Source: an uncultured Porphyromonadaceae bacterium
Lineage (GTDB): Bacteria > Bacteroidota > Bacteroidia > Bacteroidales > Muribaculaceae
DNA: 12,091 bases
NCBI GenBank assembly: GCA_900550025.1
Contig: URQP01000083.1
Coordinates: 1 to 12,091 of the forward strand
Direction of reading: 5' to 3'
How positions within the stretch are numbered: the stretch's first letter is position 1; each line of letters begins with the position of its first letter. This document shows, one piece after another, positions 8,094-12,091 of the stretch. The notes under the pieces are model-generated. The model did no database searches. It was not told where the DNA came from and worked only from the letters and a program-made list of their open reading frames with translations. A program made the position numbers and the translations under genes.

Positions 8094-11054
8094 TCAATAT
8101 TTTGGTTTTACTACGATTCCTAATCCGGAGCGTCCGTTGATGCTGATTGTCAATGGGTTGTCGAAATGGACTATTCTGATAAATTCAGATTCGTATGCTG
8201 CCGGGCAATTGTCAAGGTAGGCTATGTCGTAAACCGAGTCATTATCGCGTGTGTCGATAGTTAAATATCCCACTCCGAATGATGTCAGGTTTTGGAAAAA
8301 ATGCGTGCCTTGGCTTGGTTCTATCCTGTAGTTTGGCAGCGATGCTTCTGTTATCAGTCGGGCAGAAGATATATGTGGCCATTTAACTGGTATTCCAAGC
8401 GAAGGGTCGCTTGACCCCCACCGTCCCGGACCTATCAGTATGTAGCCATCTCCTTTTTCTGTAAATGTGCGGTTGATTTTCTCTATTTCGCGTGCTATAA
8501 GCTGATTGTTGGACGACGAGAAGTTTTTTGTCTTTACATAGACTACGTCTCTCACATTGTCCATTGTGCCGTGTCCGAGCGCTGTGTTGCTCTTTAGTAT
8601 GAGGTCGTTATTGTCGGTTTCCATTATTTTTTCGTCGAGCATTTCTTTGCGGTCGACGATAGGGCGTATTTGCAGCCAATAGACGGAGCCTTTACTGTCG
8701 CCGTTGATATTGATGTTGCCGGCAAATTCAATTTCTACCGGCCGGCGCATTTCTCTTTCCCCCTCAGACAGCATGAAGTCTACCACTTCCGCCAAAGGAA
8801 ATACTCTATGGCTTAGGACGTTGGCAAAGGTTACGACTTTCCGGCCTGCGCCGTAGTCGCTGTCCCTTATTATCTGGTCTTGCGGGTCGTATGTCGATAC
8901 CATATATTTCAGCGAACCGTTTTTTGCCGCGTCCTGTATCCTTATATGCTTGATGTTGTCGCCGTCGTTTGTGCTGAATTTGTCGGTCATATCCGACATG
9001 TCCAAGGCGTAGAATTGTGTCTGGGTGTCGCGCAGCGCAAGGTCGAGTGTGCTTGTTTGCAGCACTTTGTCGGGATGTCGTGGGGAAAAACGCAGGGCTA
9101 ATCCTCCGTCAACGATATATTTCCCTAAGCCTACAGCTATTTCGGCTACTCCGTCCTCCGGTTGTTCGTCGTTGATTGGATAATAGTTCAGCGAGCGTCC
9201 TACTCCGGAGAACGATGGATAATAGCATCCGTCGTGTTCTTCTCCTACCACTTCTTGGATTATTATAGCCATTTTTTCTTGGTCTATAAGATTGCTTGTG
9301 GCTGTCATATAAGCTTTGCTGTCGGCGAAAAACACAGACGCATACACACTTTTTATGGCATCGCACAGAAGCCGCATCATTTCGTATTTATCGTTGAGAC
9401 GCGGTATCATATATGTGGAATAGATTCCGGCAAACGGCTGGTAGTGTGAATCCTCAAGCAAGCTGGAGCTGCGTATGGCTAATGGCTTGTCGACTACTTC
9501 AAAGAGAGCAAAGAAGTCTTCCTTCAAGTATCTTGGCAGGTTGGCCTCGAGAAAAGCGCTGAGTATTTGTTCATCCGGAATGTCCGACAGTGCTGTAGGG
9601 TAGAGGTTGTTCTCTTCCATAAATTCGTCGAATATGTCGGTACAAAGCACGATTGTCCGGGGGATGGAAAGTGTGGCGCCTCCGAAGTTGTCGCAAATAG
9701 GATATTTTTTTATAATCGAGTCGATGAATGCGAGGCCTCTGCCTTTGCCTCCAAGCGAGCCTTGTCCTATGCGCGCGAAATTGGAATAGTGGTCGAAACG
9801 CTCTTTCTTGAAAATTGCCACCACTCCGCGGTTCTTCATTTTTCTGTACTTTACGATGAGATTGAAGAACAGTTTCTTCACTTCCGGGGCCTCTTCGATG
9901 TTACGGAAACGGTGTGCCTGTATGATTTCGGCTATCGGGAAGATTGCGCGTGAATAAAGCCAGCGTGATATGTCGTTTCTTGACGCATGGTAAAGAAGCG
10001 ATTCGGCAGGAATGTCAAAGACTTTATATTGGAAGTCTTTGAGATTGTTGATGCGCATCACTTCTTCTCCGGTCTGGGGATTGCGTATTATCAATGCCCC
10101 GAATCCGAAATTATTGTATATTGCGTTTCCTAAGTCTACCGGAAATTTCTTGGAATTTTTGTCGATAAACGACACTCCTAATTTGTCGGCTAATACGGCA
10201 TTTTCTGATTCTGATGACTCGAGAATGATTGGTACGTACGGGTCTTTTTCTTTAATGTATTTTGCAAGCCTGATACCGGCCGACTTGTCTTTCTCGCCGT
10301 TGTGGTTGAACGATATGTCGGAGATTATGCCGAGTATCTTGTCTTGGTATTTGGAATAAAGTGCTTCCGCTTCTTCGTATGTTCTTGCGAGCATCACTTT
10401 TGGACGGCCGCGCATACGCAACATCTGTTCGTGTTCGTTGAGAGCTTCGGTCGAGAAAGTAAGCGACTGTTTCAGCAGGAATTTGTAGAGATGCGGCAGA
10501 ACTGACGAATAGAAGCGTATGGAGTCCTCTACAAGCAGGATGGTCTGGAGACCTACTTCCAAGACATCATTGTCGGCGTTCATCTTGTCTTCAAGCAGTT
10601 TGATGATTGCGAGCAATAAGTCGACATTGCCCAACCAACTGAACACATAGTCTACGCCGGAAAAATCTTCGTTGGAAAGCCGTCTCGACACTTCTCTGGA
10701 GAAAGGGGTAAGCACCACGAACGGAATGCCAGTATAGCGTTCTTTTATGTTTTTTGCCTCACGGAATGTCTCGCCTATGTCCATACCGGGCATAGCTATT
10801 ATCAGATCGTAATGCTTGCTTTCGAGGCATTCGTATGCCTCGGCATAGCTGCTCGCTTGGTTCACGCGCGGCGGCGAGCTGAGGTTGAGCGATGTGTATT
10901 CAAAATATAGCTGCTCCTCCACGCGACCGTCTTCTTCCATCATGAACGCGTCGTAGGGCGATGCGATGAGCAGCACGTTGTGGATGCGCCGCTGCATCAG
11001 GTTCTGGAACGCGGTATCGCGCAGATATAGTTGGCTAAGTTTTGCTTCGTTCAT
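8094..11054 (-). CDS. Receiver-receiver-PEP/pyruvate-binding (PPDK-type ATP-grasp) multidomain protein
   Basis: A 986-residue cytoplasmic protein. Residues about 24-155 resemble a receiver fold that has lost its acidic residues (VLLIASPYD, then DLIIAMPGMD). Residues about 169-315 form a second receiver with a plausible active site: Glu176/Asp177 in LLVED, Asp246 in ISDIS as phosphoacceptor, Ser280/281, and Lys299. A helical linker (about 340-420) follows. Residues about 425-800 are the PPDK/PEP-synthase nucleotide-binding domain, with GGKGRG (Lys437), IRSSSLLEDS (Arg528), FAGIYSTY, IIIQEVVGEEHDG, VGLGKYIVDGG, VEIEFAG (Glu774/776) and LQIRP (Gln795, Arg797). Residues 815-986 contain IGPGRWGSSDPSLGIPV and SQGTHFFQN. 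The standard phosphohistidine motif (TxGGxxSHAA type) and the PEP-binding barrel are absent, so it should not be called PEP synthase or PPDK. It is probably a signalling protein whose output is ATP-dependent phosphotransfer; the substrate is unknown. It is the first gene of a three-gene unit, and its ATG lies about 20 bases after a -7 promoter match. Confidence 0.88.
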   Translation of the reverse strand: MNEAKLSQLYLRDTAFQNLMQRRIHNVLLIASPYDAFMMEEDGRVEEQLYFEYTSLNLSSPPRVNQASSYAEAYECLESKHYDLIIAMPGMDIGETFREAKNIKERYTGIPFVVLTPFSREVSRRLSNEDFSGVDYVFSWLGNVDLLLAIIKLLEDKMNADNDVLEVGLQTILLVEDSIRFYSSVLPHLYKFLLKQSLTFSTEALNEHEQMLRMRGRPKVMLARTYEEAEALYSKYQDKILGIISDISFNHNGEKDKSAGIRLAKYIKEKDPYVPIILESSESENAVLADKLGVSFIDKNSKKFPVDLGNAIYNNFGFGALIIRNPQTGEEVMRINNLKDFQYKVFDIPAESLLYHASRNDISRWLYSRAIFPIAEIIQAHRFRNIEEAPEVKKLFFNLIVKYRKMKNRGVVAIFKKERFDHYSNFARIGQGSLGGKGRGLAFIDSIIKKYPICDNFGGATLSIPRTIVLCTDIFDEFMEENNLYPTALSDIPDEQILSAFLEANLPRYLKEDFFALFEVVDKPLAIRSSSLLEDSHYQPFAGIYSTYMIPRLNDKYEMMRLLCDAIKSVYASVFFADSKAYMTATSNLIDQEKMAIIIQEVVGEEHDGCYYPSFSGVGRSLNYYPINDEQPEDGVAEIAVGLGKYIVDGGLALRFSPRHPDKVLQTSTLDLALRDTQTQFYALDMSDMTDKFSTNDGDNIKHIRIQDAAKNGSLKYMVSTYDPQDQIIRDSDYGAGRKVVTFANVLSHRVFPLAEVVDFMLSEGEREMRRPVEIEFAGNININGDSKGSVYWLQIRPIVDRKEMLDEKIMETDNNDLILKSNTALGHGTMDNVRDVVYVKTKNFSSSNNQLIAREIEKINRTFTEKGDGYILIGPGRWGSSDPSLGIPVKWPHISSARLITEASLPNYRIEPSQGTHFFQNLTSFGVGYLTIDTRDNDSVYDIAYLDNCPAAYESEFIRIVHFDNPLTISINGRSGLGIVVKPKY

Positions 11055-11073
11055 CTTGGAATGCTTTTCCCGA

Positions 11074-11081
11074 CAAATTTA
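11074..11081 (-). promoter_or_regulatory. Bacteroidota-type -7 promoter element for the minus-strand unit
   Basis: TAAATTTG on the minus strand matches the Bacteroidota -7 consensus TAnnTTTG. It ends 19 bases before the ATG at 11054, so the leader would be very short, roughly 10-15 bases. I could not find a convincing -33 TTTG about 19-21 bases further upstream, so this rests on one octamer in an AT-rich gap. Confidence 0.4.
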
Positions 11082-11090
11082 CGCAAATTT
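11074..11090. repeat. Direct repeat CAAATTT spaced by one helical turn
   Basis: CAAATTT occurs at 11074-11080 and again at 11084-11090, a period of 10 bases, separated by ACG. The first copy is part of the minus-strand -7 element. It could be a binding site for a regulator of the divergent promoters, or simple AT-rich coincidence. Confidence 0.3.
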
Positions 11091-11094
11091 TAAT

Positions 11095-11102
11095 TATATT
11101 TG
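11095..11102 (+). promoter_or_regulatory. Bacteroidota-type -7 promoter element for the thioredoxin-like gene
   Basis: TATATTTG matches TAnnTTTG exactly and lies 30 bases before the ATG at 11133, a reasonable position for the promoter of that gene. No clear -33 TTTG is present at the expected spacing. It lies only 13 bases from the opposing minus-strand element, so the two promoters would be back to back and could interfere with each other. Confidence 0.4.
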
Positions 11103-11132
11103 TAATATAGTAGCGAATAATGTAATATAATA

Positions 11133-11948
11133 ATGTATATGATGAAATTGAGATTGATTTTAACGTTGATTCTCTTGTCCTCATTGAATGTTTGTTTTTG
11201 TGAAGAGATAACGGAAGCTAATTATTTGAGAGAAGACAGCGTGTTGTGGGGAAAATTCTATGCTGAATATGACGTGATGCAGAAGTTATGGCAGGATTTC
11301 CCTGAAAAACGCGACAGTTTGCAGGCGGCATACGAGGAAATGTACGAGTCGGCGAGCCGTGAGAATAGGCGGCTTGCAATGAAATATGCTTCTGTGCCGA
11401 GTGGCTTGCAGCGGTTGTATATGGTTAGGCTTGAATTGCCGAAGGATACGGTACGCAGGGTATTCGACCGGTTGCCTGATAATATGAAAGAGTCGTTTTA
11501 TGGGGAATGTATAAAGAAGCATCTTGATACGGTACAGGTAGAGGAAGGTGATAATTTGCACCGCTTCTATTGTATCGATGATAAGGGGATGGATTTTGAT
11601 TGGTCTGTGACTGATGGTAGAAAAGTGCTGCTTCTTTATGGCGGGCTCGGGTGTATGGGCGAGTCTGGCAGGAAATACTTGCAGTCGCTTTACGACAGCA
11701 TACCTCGTGACAAGTTCTTGATAATTGTATATCACCCGTGTTCTTCATTGGAGAATCTTCGGAAAGTCCGAGAAGTGTATCCTTCTGAATTTGTTTTCAT
11801 CTCTGATTTTTTGCAGGATGCGAGTCCTATGAAAAACGTTTATGGGACGCAGGCAACGCCGACTTGTTTCCTTTTTGATGAACAGCATATTCTCAAAGTG
11901 AAGTCTGTTGGGATTGATGAAAAACGTTTCAATCAATACTTATATTAG
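11133..11948 (+). CDS. Exported thioredoxin-fold (TlpA/AhpC-like) protein with a single-cysteine active-site loop
   Basis: A 271-residue protein. Residues 1-23 (positively charged, then hydrophobic LRLILTLILLSSL) look like a Sec signal peptide, possibly cut near CFC/EE. The residues before Cys21 and Cys23 do not form a good lipobox. Residues about 27-135 are helical and charged, resembling the N-terminal helical regions found before thioredoxin domains in Bacteroidales. Residues about 140-271 look like a thioredoxin fold: strand KVLLLYGGLGC (164-174), strand KFLIIVYHPCSS, strand FVFISD, and the cis-Pro loop ATPTCFLFD with Pro243, followed by an ILKVKSVG hairpin. The active-site loop reads GCMGESG, so Cys174 has no CXXC partner. 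Other cysteines are 126, 147, 203 and 245. It is probably a periplasmic redox or thiol-binding protein, perhaps not a classical oxidoreductase. ATGs at 11139 and 11142 are equally possible starts. It stands alone and is divergent from the neighbouring unit. Confidence 0.8.
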   Translation: MYMMKLRLILTLILLSSLNVCFCEEITEANYLREDSVLWGKFYAEYDVMQKLWQDFPEKRDSLQAAYEEMYESASRENRRLAMKYASVPSGLQRLYMVRLELPKDTVRRVFDRLPDNMKESFYGECIKKHLDTVQVEEGDNLHRFYCIDDKGMDFDWSVTDGRKVLLLYGGLGCMGESGRKYLQSLYDSIPRDKFLIIVYHPCSSLENLRKVREVYPSEFVFISDFLQDASPMKNVYGTQATPTCFLFDEQHILKVKSVGIDEKRFNQYLY

Positions 11949-12091
11949 TCTTGTCGCTTTTGAATGGCTTAATTGGGTGTCCCATTTTTTTTGTGGGTCT
12001 TACACTGTTGTTATGCAGCGAATTGTGCCTGATGCCGTGAATTTTCCCGAAAAAAGTGCTTGAAAAATTTGGAGGGAAAGGACTGGAGTTC
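11949..12091. other. Intergenic right edge, no gene recognised
   Basis: These 143 bases follow the thioredoxin-like gene. Apart from the weak hairpin I see no open frame with gene-like features, and no tRNA or insertion-sequence end. AAAATTTG at 12064-12071 is one mismatch from the -7 consensus TAnnTTTG and could belong to a gene beyond the window, but this cannot be judged from what is visible. Confidence 0.5.
11971..11992 (+). terminator. Weak terminator-like hairpin after the thioredoxin-like gene
   Basis: AATTGGG-TGT-CCCATTT can fold into a short stem (three G-C pairs, one T-A, a T-T mismatch, two A-T) running directly into a stretch of eight T residues. It lies 22 bases after the stop codon. 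An alternative pairing of CCCA with TGGG at 11994-11997 across the T run is also possible. The stem is short, so this is only a candidate for intrinsic termination. Confidence 0.35.

Noticed and set aside
9567..9953. 128-codon open frame on the plus strand
   Set aside because: It is antisense to the ATP-grasp core of the 986-residue protein. Its composition is explained by codon bias of the real gene.
8094..11054. Annotation as phosphoenolpyruvate synthase or pyruvate phosphate dikinase
   Set aside because: Only the nucleotide-binding domain matches. The phosphohistidine motif and PEP-binding barrel are not present, and two receiver-like domains occupy the N-terminus.
11120..11125. ATGTAA start-stop element before the thioredoxin-like gene
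   Set aside because: The leader is so AT-rich that such a hexamer is expected by chance, and nothing else supports a leader-peptide mechanism.
11133..11201. Lipoprotein signal on the thioredoxin-like protein (Cys21 or Cys23)
   Set aside because: The residues before Cys21 (LNV) and Cys23 (VCF) do not fit a lipobox, which needs a small residue such as Ala or Gly directly before the Cys.
1..12091. Mobile element, CRISPR array, toxin-antitoxin pair, phage or defence island
   Set aside because: I found no transposase, integrase, terminal inverted repeats, spaced short repeats, tRNA or abrupt change in composition. The visible genes look like ordinary chromosomal genes.

Overview
The window looks like chromosomal core-type sequence from a member of the Bacteroidota, probably order Bacteroidales. 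The reasons are a TamB gene followed by a TamA-like Omp85 protein that carries a lipoprotein signal (the TamL arrangement typical of this phylum), two octamers matching the Bacteroidota -7 promoter element TAnnTTTG in the one divergent gap, and A-rich leaders mostly without Shine-Dalgarno sequences. Coding density is very high: six genes fill about 98% of the window. I see no tRNA, rRNA, CRISPR array, insertion sequence or other mobile element.

Left half, plus strand (1-6316): the 3' part of a very large tamB gene, cut by the window edge, overlaps tamL by 11 bases. Together they should form an envelope-spanning module. TamB is a long beta-rich bridge across the periplasm, and TamL is an outer-membrane 16-strand barrel with POTRA domains and a lipid anchor. 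The pair is implicated in outer-membrane protein or lipid traffic.

Centre and right, minus strand (11054 down to 6304): a compact three-gene unit. First is a 986-residue signalling-type protein with two receiver-like domains, a PPDK/PEP-synthase-type ATP-grasp domain and an uncharacterised C-terminal domain. After a 27-base gap comes a 460-residue coiled-coil protein ending exactly in QMELF, a good match to the bacterial sliding-clamp-binding motif. A TAATG stop/start overlap then leads into a DUF454 (YbaN-like) membrane protein. The last gene meets tamL tail to tail with a 13-base overlap. This unit is the most interesting part of the window: a receiver-controlled phosphotransfer-like enzyme lacking the usual swivelling-histidine and PEP-barrel domains, co-transcribed with a possible clamp-associated coiled-coil protein. 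Its function is not known to me.

Right end, plus strand (11133-11948): an exported thioredoxin-fold protein of the TlpA/AhpC-like kind whose active-site loop has only one cysteine. It is divergent from the three-gene unit across a 78-base AT-rich gap. The last 143 bases hold no recognisable gene, only a weak terminator-like hairpin.
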